Of a DNA stretch of 64,000 nt, positions 41,587 through 55,127 are shown in pieces. How positions within the stretch are numbered: position 1 is the stretch's first letter; every line of letters begins with the position of its first letter. The position numbers and the translations under genes are program-made. The stretch is from Psoroptes ovis. Taxonomy: Eukaryota > Arthropoda > Arachnida > Sarcoptiformes > Psoroptidae. The stretch spans positions 62,001-126,000 of the forward strand of contig PQWQ01000006.1 of the NCBI GenBank assembly GCA_002943765.1, written 5' to 3'. The notes beneath the pieces are model-generated. The model had not been told where the DNA came from. It made no database searches and worked only from the letters and a program-made list of their open reading frames with translations.

Positions 41587-44500
41587 CACGGCCAATGTTA
41601 TCGGGAGCACCATTTGTATGCTCAATGTGTAATAATTAAATTTTTCAATATTTAATAAGAATATTTGACTGAATTTAAATAATAATCGATTGATTTACTA
41701 TTGATGTATCATTTCATATATTTAAATGCTTTCCAAAAAAATATTTCAAATGTTAGAAAGTAGAAAATTCTTGCTATGTTTTTCTCCAGGTTCTGCGATA
41801 TTCAAAAATGAACGACTAATAAAAATTCAACAAAACGATGATAAACTAATACTAATCGTTTGGTTCGTTGATCATATCAACATCGTTTGTTTGTTGTGCA
41901 TCCAAAATGGTTAATGCTAGAAAAAACTAAATGTAATAAAAGCAAAATATTACGATGAATTCCATGGTTAACAATAATAAAATGAACCGCTATATCTCCA
42001 TGTTTTTTTCTTGACAATTAAAGATTTCCTTTTGTATATCAATAATCTGTTGCTACTTTTATTATATTTTTTTGGCTGCTATTCATATTTTAAATTGATT
42101 ATATATAATGTCTTGAGATTTATGAAATCATTGAAAAAAAGATGACAGCAAAAAAAGCATTAAAATCTATATGAAATGAAGCAAAAATAAAAATGATTCA
42201 ATTAGTTTTTAATGTTTCAAAATTAAAAAAAAAAATTAAAATACCATTAACATTGTAAATACGCATTGATAATAAAAATAATTGAAAAGTTTTCATTTGC
42301 TTAATGAAATTTTTAGAGATGATTTAAAAAGAGGAGAAATTCCAAACATATTTTCAAAATTGATTATGAGTACTATCATTTGATAATTGTTCCTGTATTG
42401 ACATATCCTGATATCATAACAAGATTAAGGCAAAACTATGCGGCATGTTTAAATTATAGTATAATAAGACTCAACAACAGAGAATGGTTTTATTTAGTGT
42501 CAAAACATTGGACGTTTGAAATTATTTTTAAAATATTATTTCAATTTCTTTTCTCAAGAATTAAAACTAATGAAATGATTTCGCATTTATAGCCAGAGTT
42601 CGTTGTTCATCTTTTCTTGTCAAGAATTTCATTTCATTCTTTTTTTCGAGATGAAAAATCTTTACATATAAATTCAATGATGATATTCTAATATTTCTCG
42701 ATAATTTGTTTAGTGTTTTTTTCCAGGAATATTAATATATGCTTTGTTTGTTTGTTGAATTGTGATTGCAACGAATAAAAACACCAAAGACATACACGAG
42801 ACACTTGATTTGATTATGATCAAATGGAAAAAGAATTTATGCAGACTTTGAAGAATCAAGACACAAAAATAATTTAAACCGAAATTTCTACATTAAAAAA
42901 TGAAATCAAATAATACACTCAACATACAACATCAAAATAAAGATGATTCAGTCGATAGGAATCATTTAACAAACAAACACACACACACACAAGCACAAGA
43001 ATTATCAACGATTCATTTCTTCAATTTATTTTAACATTGAAATTAATTTTTGTTTATTTTGAAATTATATATTTTTCACCCAAAAAATATAAAAATACGC
43101 GTCATCATAATGAGATGTTTGTATGTATTTTTCTCAATTAATTCAACGAGAATTGTTTCATAATTTTGTTAAATTTTCTTGATTTTAATTTGTTAATCAC
43201 ATAATGATGCTGAAGATGGTGGTGGTGGTGGTGGGTGGAATACGGTTGAGCACGATTTTTTTTAAATGACTTATATATAACATTCAAAGAATTGGATTTC
43301 GTTTGTTTGTTTTAGTTTATTCTGCTTAGGAGATATGGATGAAAATTTGTAAAAATTAAATGAAAATTTTTGAATGCAACAAGTTGATTGATTGAAAGAA
43401 TGCACTAAGAAATTGATGAATAAATTAAATTTTCTATTTTTTCATTCAAAAACAATCATTATAAATAATTAATTAATAATTATCATTTATTTTAGTCGAA
43501 TAACAAATTGTTATTTTAAAGAATTATTTAAAATCAATTCATCATAGATTGAGTTTAATTTACACAAACATATTCATGCATATGAATGCACATACACAGA
43601 ACATATAGCTGAACTTATTGCATACAGGTATTTACACAATTGATGATAGTACTACTAATACTAATCATCATCATCTTTAAGAACATTTTTTGTATTTTCT
43701 TAACAATTTTTCTTCAATATCATCATCATCATCATCACACATAACATACACAAACACACACAACACATAAACATATTTACGAATAAAATGAAATATTCGT
43801 GGCTCGTGGACTTTCTCTCTCTCTTTTTTTCTCTCCGAGTATTTTTCTACATTTCAATGATAATAACAATAATAATAAAAGTCTTTTTCGTTTGAAAAAA
43901 TTTTCGAGGAAAAACACACATATTACAGCATTACTTTTGAAAAAAAATATTTGGCGGTTTATAGTCGGTCGATGTGTGCTTAGTTTGTTTGAATGTATAT
44001 TTCTTATTGAAAAATTCATTTCATTTCTATGAACATTTCAAGTTGTTTGATAGGTCGTCGTCGTCGCTGTTGTTGTTGTCGTAGTTTTCTTAAAATCAAA
44101 AAAATATTAGAAAAATTTGTCCTTACATTGAAAACAACAACATATGTGTTGCCTATGTTAATGTATAAATTTTCTATGAACATGGAAAATACACTAAAGA
44201 AATTCAACAGGCAACAGGTATACACCATGGACCTTAGAAAGAATGAATGTGCTTCGATGTCCATATATTTTCTTCATCCAAAATTACTTTGAATTCATAC
44301 AAATATGTGTGTGTAAATGCACAAACATTTTTAAGCCAAAAAAACAAACGCGCTTTTTTCGTGCTTGCTTACATTTATTTATTTGTAATGGCAAAATACC
44401 AATGGCAGAAACACACATATTTACTCATACAAAAATAATACATAACTCCATTGAAATTGCATACAAACCAATGCACATATATTCAATGGAAAAAATATAC

Positions 44501-45977
44501 CTCGAAACTTGAATATTTTTCAATATTTTAAGGTTCGCAACTCTTGTTGTATTGTAAATATTATTATAATAATATTTTTTGCTCTGTGATGATGATATAT
44601 CAAACAAATAAACAAAACAACAACAGCAGCAGCAACACAACAAGCATTTCAAAGCCGATATTACAACATTCCAAACATTCCAAATTTTTTATTTTTTTAT
44701 TTCATATATTAAAACTTAACACATATAAACAAGTGAATTGAAATAAAGAAGAAGAGATTGTTGCTTTGGCAATCAAAAAAAAAAAAAATTGTTGATTGTT
44801 GCTGTTTGGTTGTTGTTTTTGTTTGGTTGAATGTGTGTGTATGTATGGTATGTCGACTATGCACGTTTGTCGCCTTTCAGATGATGATGATAGCTTTTTA
44901 AGCTTCAAATTAAATGAAAAAAAAAAGAAAGAAAAAACTTGAATCATATTGAAAATAAATAAAAATTTCTCTCAAATTGTGCATACCTATAGATAATCAT
45001 AAGGTGGAATAATATGAAAAAAAAGAGAAAATGATAATCATAATAATAATCATCGGTGATCTAATCATACACAAAAATCATACGATTGATTAGTCATTTT
45101 CGAAAAATTATTCAAAAATTCATTCATTCAAAATTAAAATTTTAAATCGATCGATTTGTTTTATTTTTCATTTTTTTTTTAAGAAGAAATGAATTTTTCT
45201 AAAGAATTCAATGAAATTTGAAATGAAATTTTTCAAAAAATTCTTCAAATTCTTCGAATAGAATTTTGATTATTTTGTAAATATAATTAATCGAATTAAA
45301 TAAATTTTAAATTTGAATTAATTGATTTACTTGATTTCACGCACACACACAGACAAGAATTATCAATTGAAATTCAAGCCATAGTTTATGCATTTTAATA
45401 GAAATATCATTTGAAAACAAGGAATTGAAAAATGTTCATTTTCTTTTTGAATTCCATTGATTATTATATAATTACAAATGAATTTTTAAAATTTTTTTTT
45501 CAAAATAAACAAAATTTTTCTTATTCAAAGAATTTATCAATAAACATTTTTGATTTTCTCATTGAACATTGAATACATTTGAATTATTATTATTGTTATT
45601 TGGTTTTGAATTGACTGTGACTACAGTTGAACGTATTTTTCTGTTTTTTATTCGAAAAAATCAATGAATTTTGTTTTTGAATTTATTTTTCTCAATGAAT
45701 TTCATTTTCATACTTAGGTTTGGTATGTGAAGAATTTTCTTTGAATAATTTTTAGTACTTGCTTATTCAAAGTAATGCGTGTTTATGTGTTTGTGTTGGT
45801 GTTGGTGTGTATTTGTATATGTTATACATTAAGTATGTTTAAATTCCATTTAAAAAAATATTTGAAAAAATTTTTTTTCAATGTAAATATTCGTTAAAAG
45901 GTTTATGATTATTATTATCATTATTTTATGCGTAGGAAGTGTTATGATATTGAATAAGAATTTTTTTTTGTTGTTGT
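41587..45977. other. Intergenic region between salvador and the RNase T2-like gene
   Basis: About 4.4 kb without a supportable gene; the two flanking genes are on the minus strand. It contains CA-rich tracts (42977-42990, 43745-43770), a GGT/GGTGG run at about 43218-43235, ATC repeats at 43721-43740 and GTCGTC repeats near 44055-44085. Promoter and 5' UTR sequence of salvador is presumably just right of 41586. Open frames near 43800-44950 are low-complexity and overlap on both strands, and I regard them as chance. Confidence 0.65.
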
Positions 45978-46843
45978 TCATGGCCAACCATATTTGTCAA
46001 CATAATAAATATAATTATAATCACAATGTCCAGTACGGCCACTGTGTAATATGTTTGTGTTTGAAAATTTTGTACAATCAATGAAATTTAATTGATCATC
46101 GAAACAAATTCTTATTTCATTCAATACTTTACGACTTTTGTTGTCTTTTGTTGAATTATAATGTGAACAACGTAAATCATAAACGAATGAATTATATTGT
46201 TCTAATTGATTGAAATGTTTATTCAATGTTTTACGAATTTTAGCCGTTTCAATTGAATTATCATTAGTTGGAAATATTTGATCATTTTCAAGCCATTTTT
46301 GTATCGGTATTCTTTGAAATAAATCTAATGCTATGGTAAAATATTCTATTACATCCATTTGTTCATATCTCTCATCATTCAATGATGTTGGATCATGTGA
46401 ACAAGCACCATATTTATCCCATTGTTTTTGCCAATAATCAAAAGGGTCGGTATACGATTCTGGGGGCCAATATTTCATCAATGAATCACTAATTTGTTCT
46501 AATGATTTTACACTTTTGATTTAAAATGATTGATCAGTGAAATATTGTTTTGAAAATTTGGAAAATTGACATACTTTTGTTGATTACAACAATATTGAAG
46601 CAAATTTCGTTCATGAGGCTCATTTGAATGGGTGATTAATGATGTAGGCCAAAAGCCTTGTATGACCCAATTGGCTGATCCATCACATTCATCATGTGGC
46701 ATGGCAACACACCAACCAGGTGGATAACGCAAAATTAAACGAAAACCTTGACGATTCTGCGACAATGGTCGACATGTTTCATTTTGACCATTCGTAAGAT
46801 TGATCAAAATTAATAGGATTAAAAATAATTGAAATCTAAACAT
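45978..46843 (-). CDS. RNase T2-family secreted protein, catalytic residues lost (pseudoenzyme)
   Basis: Two exons, 46843-46575 and 46512-45978, separated by a 62-bp GTATGT...AAAAG intron in phase 2, give 267 residues, normal for RNase T2 (about 256 in human). Residues 1-19 form a signal peptide (MFRFQLFLILLILINLTNG). Family landmarks are clear: PPGWC (41-45), the CAS I block WVIQGFWP (59-66), KYWP (103-106) and the CAS II block YWQKQWDKYGAC (116-127). In active T2 enzymes the catalytic residues are His in CAS I and Glu and His in CAS II. Here they are Gln62, Gln120 and Tyr124; only the accompanying Lys123 is kept. The fold and cysteines look intact and the frame is open, so a non-catalytic secreted role, such as RNA or ligand binding, is inferred. 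It is divergent from the orphan gene at 47115. Confidence 0.88.
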
Positions 46844-47114
46844 TTTTATTGTCTAATCGTAAGCTAGACTCTAAACATAATGAATTCATATTAACATTAA
46901 AATGAAATGTAAAATATTGCACATCCGGGAAATTGAAATTCAGATTAAAATATTTTGTTTTTGAAAAATCAGAATTTTAGAATTTTTTCATTTCAAATCA
47001 CAGAAACAGCTGCACCATCTGCATTATGTGAAATGTAATTTAATTTTCAAAAAAATGTCAAATATAAGCATGATTAAGTTCTAATGAAATTTTGAAAATT
47101 CTCAAACCAAAAAA
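46844..47114. promoter_or_regulatory. Shared divergent promoter region
   Basis: Only 271 bp separates the start codons of the minus-strand RNase T2-like gene and the plus-strand orphan at 47115, so both 5' ends and core promoters must lie here. I see no clear TATA pairing. A bidirectional promoter is an inference from spacing. Confidence 0.5.
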
Positions 47115-48098
47115 ATGAATAAAATTCTATTATCATTGTTATTCATTCATTTTGTGAATTCCGATAATGATATGGATGCAATTAAAAATGAAATGTTAAA
47201 TATAACATGTAATAATGAACGTAATAAAATAATGTATGGTCAATCGGGTTTAAAATCGCTATTACAATGTTGTAGTGAATATTTTATGTGCAAATGTTTT
47301 CAACAACATTGCTATGATAAAATCTATGCTGACAATAATATTTGGTGTAAATTTTTACAAAAACAACCATGTCGTACGCAGAAAAAATGTGATAGCATAA
47401 TCAAATATGAAACAAATGGTAAATCATTGGAATGTGAAAAATTTCGATGGAATTTCAATTATTTGCTATTTAAAATATTATTCTATTTATCAACAATATC
47501 AGCTATCTGTATATTCATTATTATTTGTATGGTTTGTTTTAAAAAATTTCGAAAATTTTATCATTTAAAATCTAAATATAATTATAATAAAAGAAACAAA
47601 TCAAATAATAATAAAAGCGAAATACGTTTTTCATTAGCAACAACACCAAATATTGATAGTGTTGTTGTCGTAAATAAAAATTATAATAACAATCAATCAA
47701 GATCATCATCATTATCATCTTCGATTAGCGGTGGTGGCCGTGGTGGTGCTGCTGCTGCTGATAGTAATCAATCATCGAGTGATAAAAATCCAACAAGAAC
47801 AAATATTATTGTTAATAAGATTAAAAATTTAACAAATCAAAAAAGCGGTGCTCGAAAATTGATGGAAATTCGGTCTAAAAAATCGATGAATGACAATAGT
47901 AAAAATTTACCAGAAGTAACAATGACAGCAGCAGCAGCAGGAACAACAACAACAAGTGGTGAAAGGCAACCATTTTCAATATCATATAATCCAACCGTAA
48001 AAAAATTCAATCAAAAGATGAGCAATACTACTAATACTCATATCACACCTACTAATAGAAAAATAACGCATAGTTATTTAGTGAAAGCAATTATGTGA
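47115..48098 (+). CDS. Orphan Cys-rich single-pass membrane protein (327 aa)
   Basis: A single-exon, ATG-initiated frame of 327 residues. Residues 1-16 look like a signal peptide (MNKILLSLLFIHFVNS). The ectodomain (about 17-118) has some ten cysteines, including the cluster LLQCCSEYFMCKCFQQHC, and an N-glycosylation site. A membrane span follows at about 119-142 (ILFYLSTISAICIFIIICMV), then a basic, Asn/Ser-rich cytoplasmic tail of about 185 residues with Gly and Ala runs. I do not recognise the family. The layout is shared with the smaller orphan at 55377, and the CC-containing motif is loosely similar, but homology is not demonstrated. AATAAA at 48121-48126 follows the stop. It is transcribed away from the RNase T2-like gene and upstream of the EGF-like gene. 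Confidence 0.75.
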   Translation: MNKILLSLLFIHFVNSDNDMDAIKNEMLNITCNNERNKIMYGQSGLKSLLQCCSEYFMCKCFQQHCYDKIYADNNIWCKFLQKQPCRTQKKCDSIIKYETNGKSLECEKFRWNFNYLLFKILFYLSTISAICIFIIICMVCFKKFRKFYHLKSKYNYNKRNKSNNNKSEIRFSLATTPNIDSVVVVNKNYNNNQSRSSSLSSSISGGGRGGAAAADSNQSSSDKNPTRTNIIVNKIKNLTNQKSGARKLMEIRSKKSMNDNSKNLPEVTMTAAAAGTTTTSGERQPFSISYNPTVKKFNQKMSNTTNTHITPTNRKITHSYLVKAIM

Positions 48099-48120
48099 TT
48101 TGAAGATTTGAATTATTTTC

Positions 48121-48126
48121 AATAAA
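48121..48126 (+). terminator. Poly(A) signal of the 47115 orphan gene
   Basis: AATAAA 22 nt after the TGA stop. Confidence 0.65.
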
Positions 48127-48476
48127 TCTTGAGTAAAAAAAATGAATAAATTCAAATTTAGCGCCATTCAAGCAAAACTGATTCATTCATTTCCTTATGG
48201 AATACAAATTGGTTTACGAAGATGACTTGAAAAGAGATGAATCTTCGAAAATAATCGCAATTTTCGCATTTAAATAAAAGGATAAAAAGGTGAAAACTCC
48301 CCTCAAATCATTTCCACAATCGAATAATAATGTTATCAGTTGTTTATTAGAGTTAGACAATAGACAATAATATTTGCAAGAATTGTTATTTAAAAGGTGT
48401 TTTTGTTGAAAGGTATCATTTTTTCAAAAATATTTTAAGAATTCTTTTTTCAATGAAAAAAATAAATTAATTTAAA
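48127..48476. other. Short intergenic gap before the EGF-like gene
   Basis: About 350 bp of AT-rich sequence between the end of one plus-strand gene and the start of the next. It presumably holds the promoter of the EGF-like gene. No recognisable element is seen. Confidence 0.6.
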
Positions 48477-51400
48477 ATGAACGAATTCAAATTTTTTCTT
48501 TTCTTTTTGACAATTCTCAACAATTCGCATGATTCATTCGGTTCAATCAATAATGAATCGCTGAAAATTGATCATATTGAAAATTATGGATGGGATGTGC
48601 TGACAAATGAATGGCCATCAATGGATGATAATTTTTATTTTCAATACACTCAACATTATAATCAAACAGAATCACTTGGAAAAATTTATTTGAAATTCAA
48701 TCAAACAAAAATCCATGATTTATTGAATGATTCAACGGATTGTGAAATCACTTTCAAGGTATTTTCTGCCATCATTCTGTTATCAAATAATTAATTATTG
48801 AATTTGATTAAATCTCATAAGCTCTGGTTTTTCACTGAACAAACAAACGCTATAAACGATCCATCAAAAGATCAATCATTAAAACTTCACTTACCTTACG
48901 GTTCTCTACATCTTAATGAGAAGTAAGCAATATTTTATTATGAATTAAGTCTCTTTTTAAAATACACTGTCACATAGATTTGAAGCCAAACAATGGAATA
49001 CTTTACATTATCGTCTGAAGTGTGCCCAAATTTCAAAATTTCACATTGAATATTATAATGGGATATATTTTGTTGCATTCAAAGATTTTCATGTAATTTC
49101 ATATGGAAAAGAAAAAATTTCTAAAGAGAAATCAAATGATAAAAATTTGAAATTCGAAACAATCGAAAATAATGGCAAATCTCCCAATGATATTTGTTTA
49201 ATTATCAAAAATAATGATAATAAAACTTCAACTTATCAAATCTCAATTCTATTGCAACCAATCATTGAAAATGATCTAATTCTCAACGTTCAATATCGTT
49301 TGCCAATATGCGATGGAATTTTGAACAAATTCAATAATTTTAATTATAAAATATGTTTACAGGAATATGTTTATTTTTCTAGCGAAAATTATACAATCTT
49401 ATTGGAATCTCTGGATAATTTGAATGTTAAAGTTGAAACTAATGCAAAATCTCAGCAAACACCTATTTATTTTTTGCGATCATTCGATTCATCATACAAT
49501 GATGAATGGTCAAACGATTGGTTTTATTCCGAAGATGATGAAATATTCGATCTCAATAAAAACTCCATAAAATTTATTTTGAGTAAGTGAAAAATTGTGA
49601 AATTCATAATTTCAATCGTTTTGTTTTTTAAGATTGCACTGCTGCAAGCGATAATCAATTCACAACTAAACGAATATCATCCAAGTGGATTAAGTATGAA
49701 GATAATAATTTTTATGCAAATCGTACTTTCAGATATGCTTATCAAACTAATGATAATAATTTGAATGTTTGGGCAAGAATATGCCCACAAATCGGTCATT
49801 GTAATGATGTAGACATTATTTCATTGAAATCTAATCGAAAGAATGAGACACTTATTGAATTTCAAATGAATGAAAATCCCGAAACAGACTTATTTCGCTT
49901 AGAATTTATGTTCGAAATTTATTGTCAATCAAATTCTAAAATCGAGGCCGCATTAAAATTGAAATATGGATTTGGTGACCCTTGTCTTGATGATGAATTA
50001 TTCAAATGTCGAAACGATGGCCGATGTATATCGAATCCCGATAAAAGATTAGCTCATTGTGATTGTCCTCAAGGTTTTTATGGCCACAATTGTGAGTACA
50101 AGGATTTCTGTATGCGTGAAAATCATTGCAAAAAACCTGAAGATTGTATCAATACGGAAACTGGAGCAATATGTTATAGTGATCCCAAAATAAAAGAAAA
50201 TGCAAGATCAAAATCGATTGAAATGAAAACAATGAACATTAGAATCAATGAAGATTTCTGTCAGACAATCAATTTTAATATAAATGGCCTAAAGGCTAAC
50301 GAGATGAGAATATTTCCATTCAATGCATACATTACACATAGAGATTCTACAATACCATTTTATGGTCAAAATAATTTATTGAAAAATGGCAAAAATACAT
50401 TCAAATACTGTATGATTGAGAATTTATTTGGTTTTTATACAATTTTTGAAAATGTTTTCTCTGCTTGGAATACCTTTACAATTCATTATGACAATGATAA
50501 TGAAGAAATCTCTTTTGAAAACTATACAATGACACCTACATGGGAACCTATTACTAAAATTGAGCAAACGAATTCCAACGACGATGATCATATGAATGAT
50601 CGTCTTGAAATCAAAACAATAATAAGTAAGTGATTATTTAAAGTTCAAAAAAAATTAGATTTGAAATTGAATTGCAATTCTTACGTTACACAAGATGAAA
50701 CTGGTATGTTTCGCTGTGAAACTGAATGGTATCCATATGAACCAGAATTAAATACGATCAGATTCAAATATGAAACATACGAATGGTCGAACAGACAAAA
50801 TATTGAAAATATTTCAGGTTTTATGTATTATTTCCTCATTACTAAAGAATCAAATGTTGTTTTTGATTATTTTAAACTTGATTCAAATTATTCAAAAATT
50901 GATGATGAAAATTTCATCACATTGATTGGTTTACAAAATCAGAATAGAAATGGAAATGAAGTATTTTCATTCAAATTAGTATTGGAAATAAAATTAAAAG
51001 AATCGAAAATGAAAAATTTTGAAATCAATCCAGTTGAATGTGAAAAAGTTATTTGCAAAAATAATGGTAAATGTTATTCAAATTATCGTTCAGGTATAAG
51101 TTCAAAATGTCATTGTAATTATGATCATTTCGGTGATCGTTGTCAACATCATAATCCTTGCATAGAGGTATGTCGCTTTATTGAGTTAATTATATTTTCG
51201 AATGTCTCTTTTCATTGGAAATTGAATTTAATTTAGAAACAATCATATTGTCAAAATTTCTTGAATTCTGAACATTCAGATATTTTTGAGGAAAATCGAT
51301 GTATACCGATTGATTCAAATAATTATAATTGTTCGTGTTTATGGCCAAACATCATGGAATGGTCTCATGAAAGGTATTAAATGAAAAAAATATATTTTTT

Positions 51401-54400
51401 AAAACATTAATCAGTCAAAAATTCAATTAAATTTCAGGTGTCAACCAAAATGGAGTTATTCACTGCTTGATCATGAATTCAAATTAAACGAATCGTCAAA
51501 CTCCTTTTTGATGAATGTCACTACAAAAAGTGATGAAATTGAACGAGTTAGAGATAATTTTAGATCAATCTCTCTTTATCGAAATGATTATATTGATTTA
51601 CAAAAATTATTGAAAGATGAACCTAAATTTCGAAAAATTTATTCGACAGCAATGTCCGATTCATCTATCAATTTTATCATCAAATCGAATGAAAATATTT
51701 GTTTTGAAATGAAATATTTTTCACGTACGAATAATAATGAATTTGGTGTGAAATTATCATCGAAAAATGATTATTTATGGATTAATCAACCCCATTGGGT
51801 GAAAAATTCATCAATGAATAGAATTTGTTCATTTGATTGGGCAAAAGATATTGAGAACGGTGAAATAAATATTTTGATTTCAGCAAAATTTAATGATAGC
51901 AGCAATAATATTATAGCATTTGTTATAGACGATGATTCTATCCAAATTGATTTCAGTGAAAAAACAAGAAATGATTATTATTTGAAAAGTTTTGAAAAAA
52001 TGCAATCCATCGATCAAGTACAACGATTATGGCCATTATGTTTTCCAAATGATGGATGGAAATATGATTTGGATCAAATCATATATGAACAAAATGATAC
52101 TAATGATGGAAATGTTCCAATAATATCATATTTACTCAGTGAATGGATTAAATATTCATCCAAAAATCACACGAATTTGTCAAACAAATTTCATTTCAGC
52201 ATAATGAACTCACTCAAAACCGAATGGAAACCTGTCATATTTGATTATGATATGAGAGATATTACATCAAAAACATTGATAAAACATAAAAATTCATCCA
52301 TATTTGAATTTGAATTGGATCCGTCAGATAACGAAAAATTCTTTCGTTTAGGTATCCAAATCAAATCAAGCGGAAAAAATTCAAAGTTATTGATTCATAA
52401 TTTGAATTATGATGATTATTGTCAATACAATCAATGTAAAAATAATGCTGAATGTATAGTCAATTTCAAAAATCACACTGATCATTATTCTTGTGATTGT
52501 TTTGGTGACTATACAGGAAAATATTGTGAAAATGTCAATTATTGTGTTGAAAATAATAGAATGATTTGTAAAAGCCAGAATCTAACTTGCATTAATTATG
52601 ATACAAATTTCCGTTGCGATTGTAATGACCATCGTGAGGATGAATATTGGAATAGTGAATTGTCAAGGTATTTTTTTTCTATGATTTTAATACTAAATCG
52701 AATCATTTGCTTATTTTGTCTTCTATAGCTGTGTCAAAGTACCGAAGCCATTTATCGAAAATTGTTCGATGAATAAAATATGGATAAAGAGATCAAATGG
52801 TGAATATGAATGCATTTGTAACAACGAAGATGGATTCATTAAAGATAATGCCACAAATGCATGTGTCAAACGAAATGTTTGCAGTCGAAAACCGTGTAGT
52901 GGCATGAATAAACTATGCCAAGTATCCTTTGATGGTGATGATAATTATATTTGTCTCTGTGATGATGGATTTATCTCAACTGATGATGATAATAATCAAT
53001 GTAAACCGATTTCTACGAAAGATTTTGATTGCCCAAATCGACAGAAACCAATCTTCTCCAACAATTCTCAACATCATTGCGATTGTTCAATGACATTTTG
53101 CGGGCTTAAATTTGAACAATCAGGCAATGAAAGATGTAAATTGAAGCCTATTTGTAGTTTAAATGGATATGGTTTCGATGGATGTCGAGAACAACATGCA
53201 TTGTGTTTAATTGAATTAAATCATTCACACAATAATGATAAATATTATCGATGTGAATGTCCGCCTGGTGAACGTTTTATTGAAATACAAGAAAAAAATA
53301 ATACGTTCAAACGCTGCATGAATCATTGTCAAGATCCTACGATCAAGGAATTATGTACGAAGCATAACGCGCAATGTAATCAATTTAGCGACAGTAGTTA
53401 TGATGAAAAAAATGTAGCAGATTGGTTGAGCTATTGCCAGTGTCCACATGGAACAATCATCTCTAACGATAAACAGAAGTGTAAATATTCAACAAAAATC
53501 TATGAAACACATCTTGTGTTCATGCAACAAACATTGGATGCTTACGTTCTACAGGCGAGAAATTCATTAATTAATATCGATGCAGATCAATGGCTCAAAC
53601 GTCAATATAATAATAGCAATCCATTGAAAATGCTTCAGAAACGATTCCAATCAAATTTCAGTGATTATTATCTCAGACAATTATTTAAGGATTTTCTTAC
53701 ATCAAATAATGAATATAACATCCCGATAATCGAGATGAAATTGAAACAAATACAACCAAAATTGATCGAATATAAATTGGAGAAATATATAAGGTATTTC
53801 TATCGGTCTGCATTAGGATATTCATCGATGAATTTGAAAATTCAAAATTGTGTAAAAGCTTCGTTGACTGAAAAATTTTTCGGTTTTAATTGTTCATTCG
53901 GCCTGACATTCGATGATGAAAGCGAATCAAACTTTGAAGAAATAAAGAATGATATAGTTAATCAGCTGAATAATGATTGTAATCCTTTCAAACATGAAAA
54001 CATTGATCAATGCTTCATGATGATTGATTCATCAATGAATAATGGATTTCCGATGATTTTACATTTTGACAAAAAATTGAATTTCATATCACAAAATGTA
54101 AGTATGTTATTCAGTCAATTATGGAATGATTTCATAAATTTATTCTGCTATGAAATAGCCATGTGAAATGGAGACAGATATATGTCAATCATATGCTGGA
54201 ACTCAATGTAATTTTCAATCATCAAAAATTGAATGTAAATGTATCAAATTTCAAAAATATCCTAATTTACTTGATGCTAATGGCACTTTTGAGATTAATG
54301 GTTTGATGGTCGACAAGTGCCAAATAGATGGTAATATTTGTGAACAATTTTGTAGTGACAATGATAATTTTAGCGGTGATTGTAAACAATATTGGAAAGA

Positions 54401-55083
54401 TGGATCAAACAACAATAATCATGCATTGCAAATAGAATGTGAATGTAAATCGGATGCTGTCTACGAAATTTATGAACAAATATTGGACAATGATTTGAAC
54501 AAAAAATTTCGATTGATACAAAGAAATCGTTGTGAAATCCATAAAAATGATATCGATATCATTATTATAATAATAGTGGCCAGTATATTTGGTATTTGTT
54601 TGTTGGTTAGTCTAACATTGTGGTGTCAGTAAGTAACAAAAGTTTTTGTGAAAAAAATCAATTTCATCAATTTTTTTGTTATACAGATCAACATTTAATA
54701 ATCGAAATGATAAAATGTTCACGAATGAATCGAAAAATACATTCACTTATAAAAGAAATAATGGAATCGAAATAATTCATATGAATAGAATGGATAATCA
54801 TTATAATGTCAATAATGAATCGATCGTCAATGAAAATCATTTAAATGACACAATTCAGATTCCACAAGTCAGAACGACAATGAAGAAAGATTTGAATGAA
54901 AAAATATATCATCCGACAATATTAACAAAAATGAATGAACAACCGAATATTTCATCATCTTCATCTTCGACGATCGATGATGAAAATGAAGACAATTTTA
55001 ATCAAAAATCAAACGATAAAAATGAAAACACAAAAAATCGATATGTATTAAGCAGACATCAATTACAGAGAAAAAAATTGTAA
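48477..55083 (+). CDS. Large orphan transmembrane protein with about 12 EGF-like modules
   Basis: Ten-exon model, all phases consistent: 48477-48758, 48822-48922, 48978-49582, 49633-50625, 50659-51167, 51237-51373, 51438-52667, 52729-54097, 54159-54628, 54687-55083; about 2030 residues. A signal peptide covers about 1-22. The first two thirds alternate Trp/Tyr/Phe-rich, probably beta-rich segments of 150-200 residues with EGF-like modules (for example CRNDGRCISN...CDCPQGFYGHNC, CKNNGKCYSN...CHCNYDHFGDRC, CKNNAECIVN...CDCFGDYTGKYC). Exons 7-8 carry a run of six to seven further EGF-like modules, then a mixed region of about 200 residues that may be SEA-like, more Cys-rich modules, a membrane span at about 1873-1898 and a 132-residue tail rich in Asn and Ser. 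I do not recognise an orthologue. The architecture suggests a cell-surface adhesion, mucin-like or signalling receptor. AATAAA at 55122-55127 follows the stop. Confidence 0.8.
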
Positions 55084-55121
55084 TTTTTTTCCAATTGAAT
55101 TTTGATAAAACTTTAATAAGG

Positions 55122-55127
55122 AATAAA
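55122..55127 (+). terminator. Poly(A) signal of the EGF-like gene
   Basis: AATAAA 38 nt after the TAA stop. Confidence 0.6.

Noticed and set aside
43799..44947. Several 60-90-codon frames on both strands
   Set aside because: They overlap each other in opposite directions, are short and low-complexity, and lie among microsatellites; none shows a domain or splice partners.
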